Source: Pseudotamlana agarivorans
GTDB lineage: Bacteria > Bacteroidota > Bacteroidia > Flavobacteriales > Flavobacteriaceae
Direction: 5' to 3'
NCBI RefSeq assembly: GCF_001642835.1
Contig: NZ_LXEI01000012.1
Coordinates: forward strand, 1 to 64,000
DNA: 64,000 nucleotides
Below, piece by piece: positions 53,173 to 63,495 of the stretch. Under the pieces are notes generated by a model. The model saw only the letters and a list, made by a program, of their open reading frames with translations, did not search any database and had not been told where the DNA came from. The position numbers and the translations under genes are program-made. Each line of letters starts with the position of its first letter. Position 1 is the stretch's first letter.

Positions 53173-54674
53173 TTAAACCACTTCTCAGTAATGGTTTTTT
53201 CAACATTCAAATGATTTTTATGGATGTATTCATTTTTGGAGGCGTGGTATTCGTAATCTTCACCCCAAGCTTTATGATTTTTAGAAACTTCAGCAATAGC
53301 ATCGCAGATGAAGGTTATTTCAGCATTGGTCATAGTTGGGTGAATAGACATTCTAATCCAACCTGGACGCTCTATTAAACAGCCCTCTAAAATTTTCTTT
53401 TCGATGGATTTTGAAGTGGATTCATCTACATTCAAAAGGTAATGGCCATAGGTTCCAGCACAAGAGCAGCCGCCACGTGTTTGTATACCGAATCTATCGT
53501 TTAATAGTTTTACTATTAAATTATAATGTACATTTTCAATATAGAAAGAGAAAACACCCAGCCTGTCGGTGTGGTTTGGTGCTAAAATGTTAAGGTTGGC
53601 TATTTTTGAAAGCTTCTTAAATACGATAGCGTTTAATTCGTGCTCTCTATCTAGGATATTTTTAGTACCCATCTCTTCTTTCAATTGAATAGCCAAGGCC
53701 ACTTTTATGGCTTGTAAAAAACCTGGTGTACCACCGTCTTCGCGAGTTTCAATATCATCAATATAATCGTGGTCTCCCCATGGGTTGGTATAGCTAACGG
53801 TACCTCCGCCTGGGTTATCTGGAACCAAGTTTTTATAAAGTTTTTTATTAAAAACTAAAACGCCTGATGTTCCCGGGCCACCAAGAAATTTATGAGGCGA
53901 AAAGGTAATAGCATCTAAATAGGCGTCGTCATTTTTTGGATGCATATCGATATCGACGTAAGGGGCAGAACAGGCAAAATCGACAAAACATAAACCGTTA
54001 TTTTGGTGCATGATTTCAGCAATTTCATGATAGTTGGTTCTAATACCAGTCACGTTAGAACAGCCAGTTACCGCGGCTATTTTTAGAGGTGTTTCACTAT
54101 ATTCTTCAAGTAATTTTTTTAAGCCTTTTGTACATGGAATCCCTTCTTTATTGGAAGGAATAACCTTTACACGCGCAATGGTCTCTAACCAAGAGGTTTG
54201 ATTCGAGTGGTGCTCCATGTGAGACACAAAAATAATAGGGCGTTTCTCTTCAGGGATATTGGTGTGCTCTTTTAGGTTTTCACTTAGTTTAAGCCCTAGA
54301 ATACGCTGAAACTTGTTTATAGCACCAGTCATTCCTGTTCCTACGGTGATTAAAACATCGTCCTTAGAAGCATTGACATGATTTTTAATAATCTGTCTTG
54401 CATCATGATAAGCCAGGGTCATCGCTGAACCCGTTATAGATGTTTCCGTATGGGTGTTGGCCACAAAAGGTCCAATATCGTTGACTAGCTTGTCTTCAAT
54501 AGGTCTATATAAGCGTCCGCTTGCGGTCCAATCGGCATAAATGATTTTTTGTTTGCCATAAGGTGAATCAAAATACGTGTCATTACCCACTATTTGTTCT
54601 CTAAACGGCGTAAAATAGGTTTCTAATTTACTTGGTTTTATGTTTTTATTTATAAGGTTGGATAGGAAACTCAT
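53169..54674 (-). CDS. NifS-like PLP-dependent aminotransferase class V protein
   Basis: This 501-residue enzyme belongs to the cysteine desulfurase/selenocysteine lyase class. The PLP Lys is in DAITFSPHKFLGGPGTSGVL, and the cofactor His/Asp are in VSHMEHHSNQTSW and CFVDFACSAPYVDID. A C-terminal RGGCSCAGTYGHYLL contains the Cys expected for desulfuration. It is about 90 residues longer than typical SufS, owing to N-terminal and C-terminal extensions. There are no suf genes nearby. Its exact substrate is unknown. Confidence 0.87.
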   Translation of the reverse strand: MSFLSNLINKNIKPSKLETYFTPFREQIVGNDTYFDSPYGKQKIIYADWTASGRLYRPIEDKLVNDIGPFVANTHTETSITGSAMTLAYHDARQIIKNHVNASKDDVLITVGTGMTGAINKFQRILGLKLSENLKEHTNIPEEKRPIIFVSHMEHHSNQTSWLETIARVKVIPSNKEGIPCTKGLKKLLEEYSETPLKIAAVTGCSNVTGIRTNYHEIAEIMHQNNGLCFVDFACSAPYVDIDMHPKNDDAYLDAITFSPHKFLGGPGTSGVLVFNKKLYKNLVPDNPGGGTVSYTNPWGDHDYIDDIETREDGGTPGFLQAIKVALAIQLKEEMGTKNILDREHELNAIVFKKLSKIANLNILAPNHTDRLGVFSFYIENVHYNLIVKLLNDRFGIQTRGGCSCAGTYGHYLLNVDESTSKSIEKKILEGCLIERPGWIRMSIHPTMTNAEITFICDAIAEVSKNHKAWGEDYEYHASKNEYIHKNHLNVEKTITEKWFN

Positions 54675-54766
54675 GTTGATAGTTGTTAGGTACTTGGTTG
54701 ATAAATAAATGTGTTGTGTTAGGTCGGTTCGCTTGCAGTTAAGGGGTGATTTTTGATGGTGTTAAG

Positions 54767-54811
54767 TTCTCGACTCCGCCTGTCTGCCGACAGGCAGGCT
54801 CGAACACCGCG
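54767..54811. repeat. TTCTCGACTCCGC repeat with inserted hairpin
   Basis: TTCTCGACTCCGCC is followed by the hairpin GCCTGTC-TGCC-GACAGGC (54778-54795) and GGCTCGAAC. It is a third copy of the element paired at 52771-52832, here with an insertion. It lies between dsbD and the NifS-like gene. Confidence 0.6.
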
Positions 54812-54820
54812 TTGTGTGAC

Positions 54821-56809
54821 CTACTTTTTAAACGATGAAATGCCAGCCTTCAACCAATTGTAATATTCATCGGCATCGGGAGTATACGCAACAGGCTCTA
54901 TTAAGTTTTCTTCATCATGCCCCATCAGCACATAAAAAGGTTGCGAATTGGTTTTGTATTTAATGGTTTGTAATTCACTCCATTTCTGACCGATGTACTT
55001 TAACTGTTTTCCAGGTTTTAGCTTGGAATCAACAATCTCATCATCTTCCAGTTTGCGTTTGTCATCAACATACAATGAAATTAAAATCACATCATTTTTT
55101 AAAATACTCAGTATGTTTGGTTTTACCCATACATTTTGTTCCATTTTTCTGCAGTTTACACATGCGTGTCCTGTAAAATCTAGCATCACTGGTTTTCCAA
55201 CTTTTTTGGCATAAGCAAGGCCTTTATCGTAATCGACGAAAGCTAAAATATTGTGTGGAGGCATTAAGTGTGCACCTTCAGGAACTTCTTCATGATGTCC
55301 TCCAGGCACATTTGAAGAACCTAATTGCGTATAGCCAACACCATAAGGCGATTCACTATAATGTTGTGGTGGAGGGAAGGCACTAATTAAATTTAGTGGT
55401 GCGCCCCAAAGTCCAGGAATCATATAAATGGTAAACGATAAGGTTATAAGTGCTAAAGACAAACGACCTACAGATATGTGTGTTATTGGTGAATCGTGAG
55501 GCAGCTGTATTTTTCCAAATAAATAGAAGGCTAATGCTCCAAAAACAGCAATCCAAATGGCAATAAACACTTCACGCTCTAACCAATGTAATTGTAGTAC
55601 TAAATCGGCATTTGATAAAAATTTAAACGCTAAAGCCAATTCTAAGAATCCTAAAACCACTTTCACGGTGTTTAACCAGCCGCCCGATTTTGGTAAAGAA
55701 TTTAACCAACCAGGAAAGGCTGCAAAAAGTGCAAATGGTAAAGCAATGGCGAATGAAAATCCTAACATCCCTACAATAGGTCCAATCTGACTTCCACCAG
55801 CAGCGGCTTGAACAAGTAAGGTTCCTACAATAGGACCCGTACAAGAAAAAGAAACAATAGCTAAAGCTAATGCCATAAAAAAGATACCAATTAATCCGCC
55901 TCTATCTGCTTGACTATCTACTTTATTCGCCCAAGAGTTAGGAAGCATAATTTCGAAAGCACCTAAAAAAGAAGCTGCAAAAACGAGTAATAGTAAGAAG
56001 AAAATAATATTAAACCATACGTTTGTTGATAAGGCATTTAGGGCATCGGCACCAAAAATCAGGCTCACTAGAATCCCTAAAAGCACGTAAATAACAATAA
56101 TAGACAACCCGTAAATTACAGCATTTTTAATACCTGCGGCTTTGTTTTTACTTTGTTTAGTAAAGAAACTTACCGTCATAGGGATCATCGGGAATACACA
56201 AGGTGTTAATAAGGCTGCAAATCCAGAAAAGAAGGCGATAAAAAAGATACCCCATAAGGTTTTTTCTGATTTTTTAGCAGGCACCTTAGCGGTGTTACCT
56301 TCTGAAGTATTGTTATCAGTTTTTGTGATTTCAGAAGTCGAAGCGGTTGCAGTAGCACTGCTTTCCTCAAGATTAAAGATTAGATCCACTTCGGTAGGAG
56401 GTAAGCAACGGGTATCGTCGCAAACCATATATTCTACAAAGCCATTGATAGTTTTTTCATCTCCAGAAACGGCTATTTTTTGTTCAAAAACTGCGGAACC
56501 TTCAAAAAAGGTGATTTCCATTTCAAAAACAGGATCGTTAATGGTATGACCTTTTTCTTCTGTAGTATTTCCTATAATTTTAAACTGCCCATTAGCATCA
56601 TCATATATAAAGCTTGTAGGAACCGGACCGTTTTCAGGGACGTTTTGCGAATATAAGTGCCAGCCTTTTTCTATGGTTGCTTTTGAAATTAACTTGTATT
56701 CGGTGTCCGATAGTTTCTCAACTGATGTGCTCCATTTTACCGGGTTGAAAATTTGAGCGTGCCCTAGTATGGTAATTAAGAAAGCACAGAGTAGAAATAT
56801 TTTTTTCAT
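54821..56809 (-). CDS. dsbD: Protein-disulfide reductase DsbD family
   Basis: This 662-residue inner-membrane protein has a signal peptide (1-18) and a periplasmic N-terminal domain (about 20-150) with CDDTRC, the DsbD-alpha disulfide. Eight or so membrane helices (about 185-470) include [20 protein letters not shown] and [15 protein letters not shown], whose Cys residues carry electrons across the membrane. The C-terminal thioredoxin-like domain has [18 protein letters not shown]. It moves reducing power from cytoplasmic thioredoxin to the periplasm. The envelope MsrA could use it, by inference. Confidence 0.93.
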   Translation of the reverse strand: MKKIFLLCAFLITILGHAQIFNPVKWSTSVEKLSDTEYKLISKATIEKGWHLYSQNVPENGPVPTSFIYDDANGQFKIIGNTTEEKGHTINDPVFEMEITFFEGSAVFEQKIAVSGDEKTINGFVEYMVCDDTRCLPPTEVDLIFNLEESSATATASTSEITKTDNNTSEGNTAKVPAKKSEKTLWGIFFIAFFSGFAALLTPCVFPMIPMTVSFFTKQSKNKAAGIKNAVIYGLSIIVIYVLLGILVSLIFGADALNALSTNVWFNIIFFLLLLVFAASFLGAFEIMLPNSWANKVDSQADRGGLIGIFFMALALAIVSFSCTGPIVGTLLVQAAAGGSQIGPIVGMLGFSFAIALPFALFAAFPGWLNSLPKSGGWLNTVKVVLGFLELALAFKFLSNADLVLQLHWLEREVFIAIWIAVFGALAFYLFGKIQLPHDSPITHISVGRLSLALITLSFTIYMIPGLWGAPLNLISAFPPPQHYSESPYGVGYTQLGSSNVPGGHHEEVPEGAHLMPPHNILAFVDYDKGLAYAKKVGKPVMLDFTGHACVNCRKMEQNVWVKPNILSILKNDVILISLYVDDKRKLEDDEIVDSKLKPGKQLKYIGQKWSELQTIKYKTNSQPFYVLMGHDEENLIEPVAYTPDADEYYNWLKAGISSFKK

Positions 56810-57118
56810 AGTTAATGGGTATGTTAAAAAATGGTTGTTAGCGTATATTAAGCAGCTGTGTTAAAAATGTGTATTTCTGTTTTTTACAAAGCTACCAATT
56901 GTCATTTAATTTTTAGGGCTGACTATTTTGACCTAGCAAGCCTGATTTTAATATATAATATTTTAATGAAGCCTTCAGTTATTGAAACAATTATGAGGGG
57001 ATTTGTTTCACTCTATGCTTAAGGCTACATATAAGAGATGACAAAAATCGTGTTTACCCTTATTAATGAAATGTTAAATATTGGGTTTTGATGTTAAAGT
57101 TGTGGTTTTGTGGTGGTA
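56810..57118. other. Intergenic region upstream of dsbD
   Basis: About 310 nt of AT-rich DNA. No ORF, RNA gene or clear repeat is visible here. The repeat block begins at 57119. Confidence 0.5.
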
Positions 57119-57430
57119 TTGTCACCCAGAAGGAGGCACGACTGAAGGATCTTTTTTGTTGAGTTTTACGGTAACTGTTAAATTTTACAACTGTAGCCTT
57201 CCCTAAAAATGGGATAGGCTACACCCTGAGGTCCCCTTTTTAGGGGACAAGGCTCCGTTCTATTTTTTAGCGATTAGGTTAAAATGGAAGTATTTTGGGA
57301 TTGTCATCCAGAGGGAGGAACGACGGAAGGATCTTTATGTTGAGTTTTACGGTAACTGTTAAATTTTACAACGGAATTGAATTGAAGTCGAAACGCAATA
57401 TCCCCTAGAGGGGATTATAGGGGTGTTCCC
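57119..57430. repeat. Composite repeat module B
   Basis: Two 72-73-nt direct repeats (57119-57191 and 57301-57372) each begin TTGTC and contain GGAGG...CGAC.GAAGGATCTTT followed by GTTGAGTTTTACGGTAACTG. Between them are a hairpin (57193-57222, GTAGCCT...AGGCTAC) and the palindrome at 57231-57248. An inverted ATCCCCTAGAGGGGAT element that ends in AGGGGTGTTCC closes it (57400-57430). It is a relative of module A at 44395-44730. Confidence 0.8.
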
Positions 57431-57468
57431 TAAGAATAGCTAAACAAAACCTAATTTTATTTAAAAAC

Positions 57469-57512
57469 AACACACCCTCTGAAGGCAATTAAAAGTCTTC
57501 AGAGGGTGTGTT
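57469..57512 (-). terminator. Terminator of exopolysaccharide cluster
   Basis: A 16-bp perfect stem, AACACACCCTCTGAAG (57469-57484) with its complement at 57497-57512, has a 12-nt loop and is followed on the minus strand by a T-rich tract. It ends the cluster that starts beyond the right edge. Confidence 0.88.
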
Positions 57513-57539
57513 ATTAAGAAGGGGAACTAATATAAAAAA

Positions 57540-59903
57540 CTAGCTTCTAAATTTCCACCACGGTTTTTTGGTTTCTTCTACTTCTCCATAGCCGTAGCCG
57601 CCATATCCGTAGCCATAACCTTTTTTAGGATCTGTGCCATTCATGACTAAGGCCATGTTTTGAACGCGTTTTTCATTATATAAATGTTTTGGAATATCTA
57701 GTAGACGCTTATCAAGGTAATTAGCTCTAACCACATATAAAAACAAGTCGGCTTTAGAGGCAATTTGCATAGTGTCGGTTACGGCATTAACAGGTGCCGT
57801 ATCTACGATAATAAAGTCGTAGTTTGCTTTACCGTAGGCCAGCAATTCATCTAATCGGCCATTCATTAGTAATTCGGCTGGGTTAGGAGGGATGGCTCCT
57901 GATTGAATCATATCAAAGCCCCATTGTTGAGGTGAAATAATGTCTAGGGGGTCTATGGTTTTATCAGCTAAGTACTCGGTAAGTCCCATTTTGGCTGTTT
58001 CAACGTTTAGGTACTCTATAAATTTAGGTTTACGAATATCAGCTCCAATAAGCAATATCTTTTTATTGGTCATGGCAAAAACGGTCGACAAATTAATGGA
58101 AACAAACGTTTTTCCTTCTCCAGGAATGGTAGAGGTGACAAAAATAGTTTGGCCAGTGTTTTCGGTATTGCCTAAAAGAAAATTAACATTAGTCCTAAGC
58201 ATTCTAAAGGCTTCAGCTAGACTACCTCTATCGTCCTTGCTTACCATACGATCTTGTTTGACGGTTGTTGGCACATCGCCAACAAAAGGCGCTTTTACAA
58301 GGGCTTCCAGTTCCTTAGGTGTATGTATTTTGTTGTCTAAAATTTGGATTAAAAATATAATGCTAAAAGGCACTAAAACTCCTAAAATGATAGCTCCCAA
58401 ATATACGACCTGACGCTTCGGACTTACGGGCCCACCAGTACTTTGTGCTTTATCAATTAATTTGGCATTTGGAGCGGTTACGGCTAAAGAAATCGCATTT
58501 TCTTCACGCTTTTGCAATAAGAAAAGGTAAAGGGTTTCAATGATCTGTTGTTGCCTTTGGATGTCGCGGTATTCACGTTCTTGTTTAGGAGCTGAGGTAA
58601 TACGGGAGGCAATTTGTTGCTCTTGACGTTTAGCTTCGTTTAAAGAGACCTTTAAACTCGATTTTAAGTTTACTAGTCCTTGAGTAATACTTTCTTTAAT
58701 TTGCTCGAGCTGGGTATCTAAATTGATTAAAACCGGATTGTTTTTACCTGAACTTTTAGCAATTCTAGTACGCTCTAGTAAAATTTCATTATAGCGACTA
58801 CTATTAGAATTGATGTCAGATTCAGATAAGCCAATGCTTTCAGGAATTAATTCATTTGAGTTTTCGGAGATATGACTCATAACCAGATCTACTAACTTTA
58901 ACTGGGTACTTAGTTCAATGATCTCTTGTTCTATTGCTGAGTTTTTTTCAAGTACAATACCGGTTTCTGTTGAAATGTCGGTAAGTTTGTTTGAGGTTTT
59001 AAAAGTTTCAGCAGACTTATCAACTTTCACCAGTTCCTTTTCGATCAATGCTAAACGCTCTTTGATAAAAGCATCGGTGTTTTTTCCAATAAGACTTTTG
59101 TATTCAATAGCATTTTTATTGTACTGTCGCACCCACTCATCCAGTATGACCTGCGATTTTTTAATGGAACGACTTTGAAGTTTCAATTCTACAACACTCG
59201 CATTGGCATTTAATAAATTGACCTGGATACGATTTCTTAAGTTTTGTACGACATTTTTAAGTGGTGTAATGGCCACCAAGTAACTGTGAGAAACAGAAGA
59301 GTTCGTTTTTTTGTTTGGCGTTAAAATCATATCAATGCCATGAAAGGAGACTTTTTCTCCAAAAGTATATTGGTTTTCAACATCGTCATTTGGATTTATC
59401 AAATTATATGTTGTAGGTGAAGTCACTTTTATGTTGAAAGAAGCGCCCAAATGAATGAAATTATTTTCATCATTTAAAAAATTTATTTTAAAAGGAACGT
59501 CTGATTTAAATATTTCCGTATGACGAATTTGACCTTCCTTAAAATAAGATACATTCAAGTTTAAGTTCTTGGCAACTTGTTCCGTTAAGCTTCTTGATTT
59601 CAGAATGGTAATTTCGTTCTGAAGATTTTTCTTGTTTTCACCCATGCCGAGTTCTTCAAAAACAGCGAGTTCGGGAGCCATGCCACCTTTAGAGCCATCA
59701 TCTATAAGAATGGTAGTTGAAACTTCATAGGCATTCGGAGTATAGCGTAAGTATAAGTAGGCTCCAATAAGAGCCAAGACTAAGCTTAAAATAAACCACT
59801 TCCAGTAGTATAGATATTTTTCAAGCTCCTGTCTAATATTGGTTGTTTCTTCCTCCATGAACATGATGTTTGAAGGTTGGTCTTGATTTTGCATGCTTGT
59901 CAT
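57540..59903 (-). CDS. Polysaccharide biosynthesis tyrosine autokinase (Wzc-like)
   Basis: This 787-residue protein controls exopolysaccharide chain export. It has a Wzz domain, with two membrane helices (about 35-52 and 500-520) around a long periplasmic coiled-coil part. The C-terminal BY-kinase domain has Walker A STIPGEGKTFVSINL, Walker A' LLIGADIRKPKF and Walker B DFIIVDTAPV. The tail is Tyr/Gly-rich (GYGYGYGGYGYGE), the expected autophosphorylation cluster. It lies 1 nt downstream of the Wza-like gene. Kinase function is well supported. Confidence 0.92.
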   Translation of the reverse strand: MTSMQNQDQPSNIMFMEEETTNIRQELEKYLYYWKWFILSLVLALIGAYLYLRYTPNAYEVSTTILIDDGSKGGMAPELAVFEELGMGENKKNLQNEITILKSRSLTEQVAKNLNLNVSYFKEGQIRHTEIFKSDVPFKINFLNDENNFIHLGASFNIKVTSPTTYNLINPNDDVENQYTFGEKVSFHGIDMILTPNKKTNSSVSHSYLVAITPLKNVVQNLRNRIQVNLLNANASVVELKLQSRSIKKSQVILDEWVRQYNKNAIEYKSLIGKNTDAFIKERLALIEKELVKVDKSAETFKTSNKLTDISTETGIVLEKNSAIEQEIIELSTQLKLVDLVMSHISENSNELIPESIGLSESDINSNSSRYNEILLERTRIAKSSGKNNPVLINLDTQLEQIKESITQGLVNLKSSLKVSLNEAKRQEQQIASRITSAPKQEREYRDIQRQQQIIETLYLFLLQKREENAISLAVTAPNAKLIDKAQSTGGPVSPKRQVVYLGAIILGVLVPFSIIFLIQILDNKIHTPKELEALVKAPFVGDVPTTVKQDRMVSKDDRGSLAEAFRMLRTNVNFLLGNTENTGQTIFVTSTIPGEGKTFVSINLSTVFAMTNKKILLIGADIRKPKFIEYLNVETAKMGLTEYLADKTIDPLDIISPQQWGFDMIQSGAIPPNPAELLMNGRLDELLAYGKANYDFIIVDTAPVNAVTDTMQIASKADLFLYVVRANYLDKRLLDIPKHLYNEKRVQNMALVMNGTDPKKGYGYGYGGYGYGEVEETKKPWWKFRS

Positions 59904-59904
59904 T

Positions 59905-60663
59905 TTATAAGAGGATCGCTATAACAGCGAATAAAACAGATATTGTTGAAAAGATCACACTAGTGTTAGGTCCCACACGAGTTGAATTAACTTTCGTTTT
60001 ATTAGGTGCTACGTAAATAATGTCGTTTTGTCTTAGGTAAAAATAAGGGGAATTTAAAATATCTTCTTTTGTTAAATCGAGATTTACCTGTGTTTTTTCA
60101 CCATTGACCGTACGAATTAATAAAATGGATTCACGTTTGCCATAAGTGGTCAAGTCACCTGCCAAACTAATAGCTTCAATAATGGACATGTGTTCATTTA
60201 GGATGGGATAGGCCCCAGGGTTATTCACTTCACCAAGTACTGAAATCCTAAAATTAGCAAAGCGGATGTTGATTACAGGATCGCTAATATACCCTACCAA
60301 AAGGTCTTCTAGTTTTTTAGTAAGCGCTTTTGTTGTTAGGCCTACAATTTCCAGTTTGCCAAGTATAGGGAAGTTTATTTGTCCATCGGTATCTACAAGG
60401 TATGGTAAAGGTTCGCCTCTCGAATTTTCTCCTACAAGTGGTGTTGTATACAAGTTAAAAGGTATAGCGGCCTCGTTATTGGCAGCTGTGATGGTGATGT
60501 TGATTAAATCGCCAATTTGAATTTGTGGATCTTCAAGCGTAACTTCTTTTTGTTGTTCCTGTGTGTCGTTATGTTGAAAATATTCAATTTTTTTTGAGGA
60601 AACACAGGCGCTTAATAAAAGAATACAAGAGAGAGAGAATAAATGGATTAATCGTTTTTTCAT
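59905..60663 (-). CDS. Polysaccharide export lipoprotein (Wza-like)
   Basis: This 252-residue outer-membrane lipoprotein has lipobox LLLSAC with Cys20. The Poly_export domain (about 45-130) begins IQIGDLINITITAA, and an SLBB-like domain follows (ISVLGEVNNPGAYPIL). A C-terminal hydrophobic helix (about 235-252) may span the outer membrane, as in Wza. It forms the export channel that the Wzc-like kinase controls. It is 31 nt downstream of the WecA-like gene. Confidence 0.92.
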   Translation of the reverse strand: MKKRLIHLFSLSCILLLSACVSSKKIEYFQHNDTQEQQKEVTLEDPQIQIGDLINITITAANNEAAIPFNLYTTPLVGENSRGEPLPYLVDTDGQINFPILGKLEIVGLTTKALTKKLEDLLVGYISDPVINIRFANFRISVLGEVNNPGAYPILNEHMSIIEAISLAGDLTTYGKRESILLIRTVNGEKTQVNLDLTKEDILNSPYFYLRQNDIIYVAPNKTKVNSTRVGPNTSVIFSTISVLFAVIAILL

Positions 60664-60694
60664 TTTATAAGTGGCTCTAAATAATAAAGATGGT

Positions 60695-61774
60695 TTATGT
60701 TGGGATGGTTGTTTTTAGTTTATAAAAAAAGCCTAGAAGTACCGTGAATATTAGAATCAATACCGTAAGCATGTACCAGCTGTTTAACCAAGTTGACAAA
60801 TATATGATTAAAATGGCTAAGGCATAATTTAAGCCGCCTAATACAATGGCAATTTTATAGTGAGGCCAACCTAAACTTAGTAAAACATGATGGATATGAT
60901 TTTTATCGGCTATGAAAGGGCTTTTTTTCTGCATGAGGCGTATGCCTATAACACGAACAAGATCAAATAGCGGTACCGCCAAAATGGCAATTAATATAAA
61001 AAGTTTGTTTTCAGGTTTAAAAGCAAAGGTTTCAAAATGGATGCTGTCTAAGGTTAAAAATCTAATGAATAAAAAGGCTATGCAGAACCCAATAACTAAA
61101 GAGCCGGTATCACCCATGAATATTTTCTTTTGATGTGAAAAGTTATATTTTAAAAAAGCCATGAGCATGCTTATCAGGCTAACACATAGCAGAAAGTAAA
61201 ACATCAGGTTTAACCTGAAGAAAATAAGTCCTAAAATTGAAAAAATACTTATGCCAATGCAAGAGGCTAATCCATCAATGCCGTCGATAAGATTAAAAGC
61301 ATTGATGATGGTTAAAGCAATAAAGATGTGTAAAATCTCTAATATGAGCTGTGGGGCATCATAAAAACCTAAAAAACCTTCAAAAGATTCGATGTGGAAA
61401 TTGATATTAAATAAAATGATTAGAATAGCAATAATTTCCATCAGGATACGCGCTCTTGGTGTAGAAACCGATAAATCATCCTTGAAACCAATTATAAAAA
61501 TAAGGGTTAAAGCGGCACTAAGGTTTAAACCTATAGCATCGTTATCCACATGTTTGAATAAAAATAAATTTAAAATAAGCGCTACAAAAAAAGCCAAGCC
61601 CCCCATGGTAGGTGTGGCTCTTAAGTGAGAACTTCGTGCCCCAGGTGCTTCACTAAGGTTATGATGATTCACCATAAAGATGATTTTTGGAATCATATAA
61701 TGCACGAGACCAAACGACCCTAGGCAGCTTATTAAGGCTAATATGTACGTGTTAGAAAGGAAGTTTGTTAACAT
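60695..61774 (-). CDS. WecA/MraY-family glycosyl-1-phosphate transferase
   Basis: This 359-residue protein has about ten or eleven membrane helices. Family motifs are present: HLRATPTMGG, IIGFKDDLSVS (Asp-Asp), NAFNLIDGIDGLA, MGDTGSLVIGF and DKNHIHHVLLSLG (HxHH). It transfers a sugar-1-phosphate, probably HexNAc-1-P, to undecaprenyl phosphate to start the repeat unit. The donor cannot be fixed. It is 1 nt downstream of the GT2 gene and belongs to the exopolysaccharide operon. Confidence 0.92.
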   Translation of the reverse strand: MLTNFLSNTYILALISCLGSFGLVHYMIPKIIFMVNHHNLSEAPGARSSHLRATPTMGGLAFFVALILNLFLFKHVDNDAIGLNLSAALTLIFIIGFKDDLSVSTPRARILMEIIAILIILFNINFHIESFEGFLGFYDAPQLILEILHIFIALTIINAFNLIDGIDGLASCIGISIFSILGLIFFRLNLMFYFLLCVSLISMLMAFLKYNFSHQKKIFMGDTGSLVIGFCIAFLFIRFLTLDSIHFETFAFKPENKLFILIAILAVPLFDLVRVIGIRLMQKKSPFIADKNHIHHVLLSLGWPHYKIAIVLGGLNYALAILIIYLSTWLNSWYMLTVLILIFTVLLGFFYKLKTTIPT

Positions 61775-61775
61775 A

Positions 61776-62528
61776 CTATTTTTTATAAAACTGACTTAAT
61801 TTAGACGTGTTTTTAATTATTAAGGTTTGCCATGAACCAACTTCATTATTACGAATGGCCTTATAATCTTCTTTAGATTTTAATATGATATTCTTTAAAC
61901 TTCTATTGCTCGCACCACCTACACGCATTTTCGTAATCACTAAGGGTAAATATGTAAAGTCTAGCGCTCTGTCTTTGAAAATACGCAATATGAAATCATA
62001 ATCGGCTGCTATTTTAAAATTCAAATCAAATATACCATGTTTTTTGTAAACATCTTTTCTCAAAAATAGGGTAGGATGAGCTGGCATCCAACCTTTTTTT
62101 AACATGTCTTGTGAAAAATCGGCACTTTTCCAATAACGAATGACTTTGTTGGTGCTTTGTTTATCAACATATTCCAAATCACCATAGACCCCGTCACACT
62201 TGTCTTTTTTAAATTGTGTAGCTATTTGACTTACCACATCTTCTGAAGCTAAAAAGTCATCGGAGTGCACAAAACCAATCACATTACCAGTTGCTTTAGA
62301 AATGCCTTTGTTTAAAGCATCATAAATCCCTTGATCAGGCTCGGAAATTAAGGTAATATGGTCATGCTTTTTTTGTAGGTCCTTTACAATATTGAGGGTG
62401 TTATCACTTGAAGCACCATCAATAATAAGGTGCTCCAAGTTTGGGTAATCTTGATTTAACACGGACTGGATACAGGACGCTATAACTTGTTCACTGTTAT
62501 AAGTGGCTGTAATAAGGGTTATTTTCAT
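61776..62528 (-). CDS. Glycosyltransferase family 2
   Basis: This 250-residue cytoplasmic GT-A enzyme starts ITLITATYNSEQVIASCIQS, with the LIIDGASSDNTL and GFVHSDDFLASED motifs (DxD region). PAHPTLFLRKDVY is a typical acceptor-side stretch. It has no membrane helix. It probably adds one sugar to the undecaprenyl-linked repeat unit of the adjacent pathway. The sugar and linkage are unknown. It lies 16 nt downstream of the UDP-xylose synthase gene. Confidence 0.9.
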   Translation of the reverse strand: MKITLITATYNSEQVIASCIQSVLNQDYPNLEHLIIDGASSDNTLNIVKDLQKKHDHITLISEPDQGIYDALNKGISKATGNVIGFVHSDDFLASEDVVSQIATQFKKDKCDGVYGDLEYVDKQSTNKVIRYWKSADFSQDMLKKGWMPAHPTLFLRKDVYKKHGIFDLNFKIAADYDFILRIFKDRALDFTYLPLVITKMRVGGASNRSLKNIILKSKEDYKAIRNNEVGSWQTLIIKNTSKLSQFYKK

Positions 62529-62544
62529 TGGTGATACTCCAAAA

Positions 62545-63480
62545 TTACAATTTGGTTTCGAAATATTTAATGGTTTTAGTCAGGCCTTCTTCCAATTCAA
62601 TTTGAGGTTTCCATCCTTCTAATTTTTCTTTGGCTAAATTAATGTCTGGTTGGCGTTGCTTGGGGTCGTCCTGTGGTAGCGGCATAAAGATGAGTTTCGA
62701 TTTAGAATGGGTTAATCGAATCACGGCTTCAGCCAATTCTAACATGGTAAACTCATTAGGGTTACCTAAGTTTACAGGACCTAAGAACTTAGGGTCGGAA
62801 TTCATCATTCTAATGGTGCCTTCTACCAAATCATCCACATATTGAAAACTCCTAGTTTGTTTACCATCTCCAAAAATGGTGATGTCTTCGCCTTGTAAAG
62901 CCTGCATGATAAAATTAGATACCACACGACCATCGTTAGGGTTCATTCTAGGGCCGTAGGTGTTAAAGATTCTAATAATTTTTATGGCCACATCGTTCTG
63001 ACTGTGGTAATCCATAAATAAAGTTTCTGCACAACGCTTGCCTTCATCATAGCAAGAGCGGATACCAATCGGGTTAACATTACCCCAATAGCTTTCAGGT
63101 TGCGGGTGCACCGTAGGATCGCCATACACTTCGGAAGTAGAAGCTTGTAAAACTTTAGCCTTAACACGCTTAGCTAAACCTAAAGTGTTTATGGCTCCCA
63201 TCACCGAGGTTTTTATGGTTTTAATGGGGTTGTATTGGTAGTGCACTGGTGAGGCAGGACAGGCCATGTTGTAAATTTCATCCACTTCAGCAAAATAAGG
63301 CTCGGTAATGTCGTGACGTACCAATTCAAAAAATGGATTATCTAGTAAGTGAACTACATTTTCTTTACTTCCTGTAAAATAATTGTCTAAACAAATGACA
63401 TCGTTGCCTTCATTTAATAAGCGTTCGCATAAATGAGAGCCAACAAAACCGGCGCCTCCAGTTACTAAAATTCGTTTCAT
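62545..63480 (-). CDS. UDP-glucuronate decarboxylase (UDP-xylose synthase)
   Basis: This 311-residue extended SDR has the NAD motif [12 protein letters not shown] (6-17) and the catalytic YDEGK (Tyr and Lys of YxxxK) in [12 protein letters not shown]. The family-specific [24 protein letters not shown] and [15 protein letters not shown] closely match UXS rather than epimerases. It makes UDP-xylose from UDP-glucuronate, suggesting xylose in the exopolysaccharide. It is 15 nt downstream of the acetyltransferase gene. Confidence 0.92.
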   Translation of the reverse strand: MKRILVTGGAGFVGSHLCERLLNEGNDVICLDNYFTGSKENVVHLLDNPFFELVRHDITEPYFAEVDEIYNMACPASPVHYQYNPIKTIKTSVMGAINTLGLAKRVKAKVLQASTSEVYGDPTVHPQPESYWGNVNPIGIRSCYDEGKRCAETLFMDYHSQNDVAIKIIRIFNTYGPRMNPNDGRVVSNFIMQALQGEDITIFGDGKQTRSFQYVDDLVEGTIRMMNSDPKFLGPVNLGNPNEFTMLELAEAVIRLTHSKSKLIFMPLPQDDPKQRQPDINLAKEKLEGWKPQIELEEGLTKTIKYFETKL

Positions 63481-63495
63481 ATTTTTTATGTTAGA

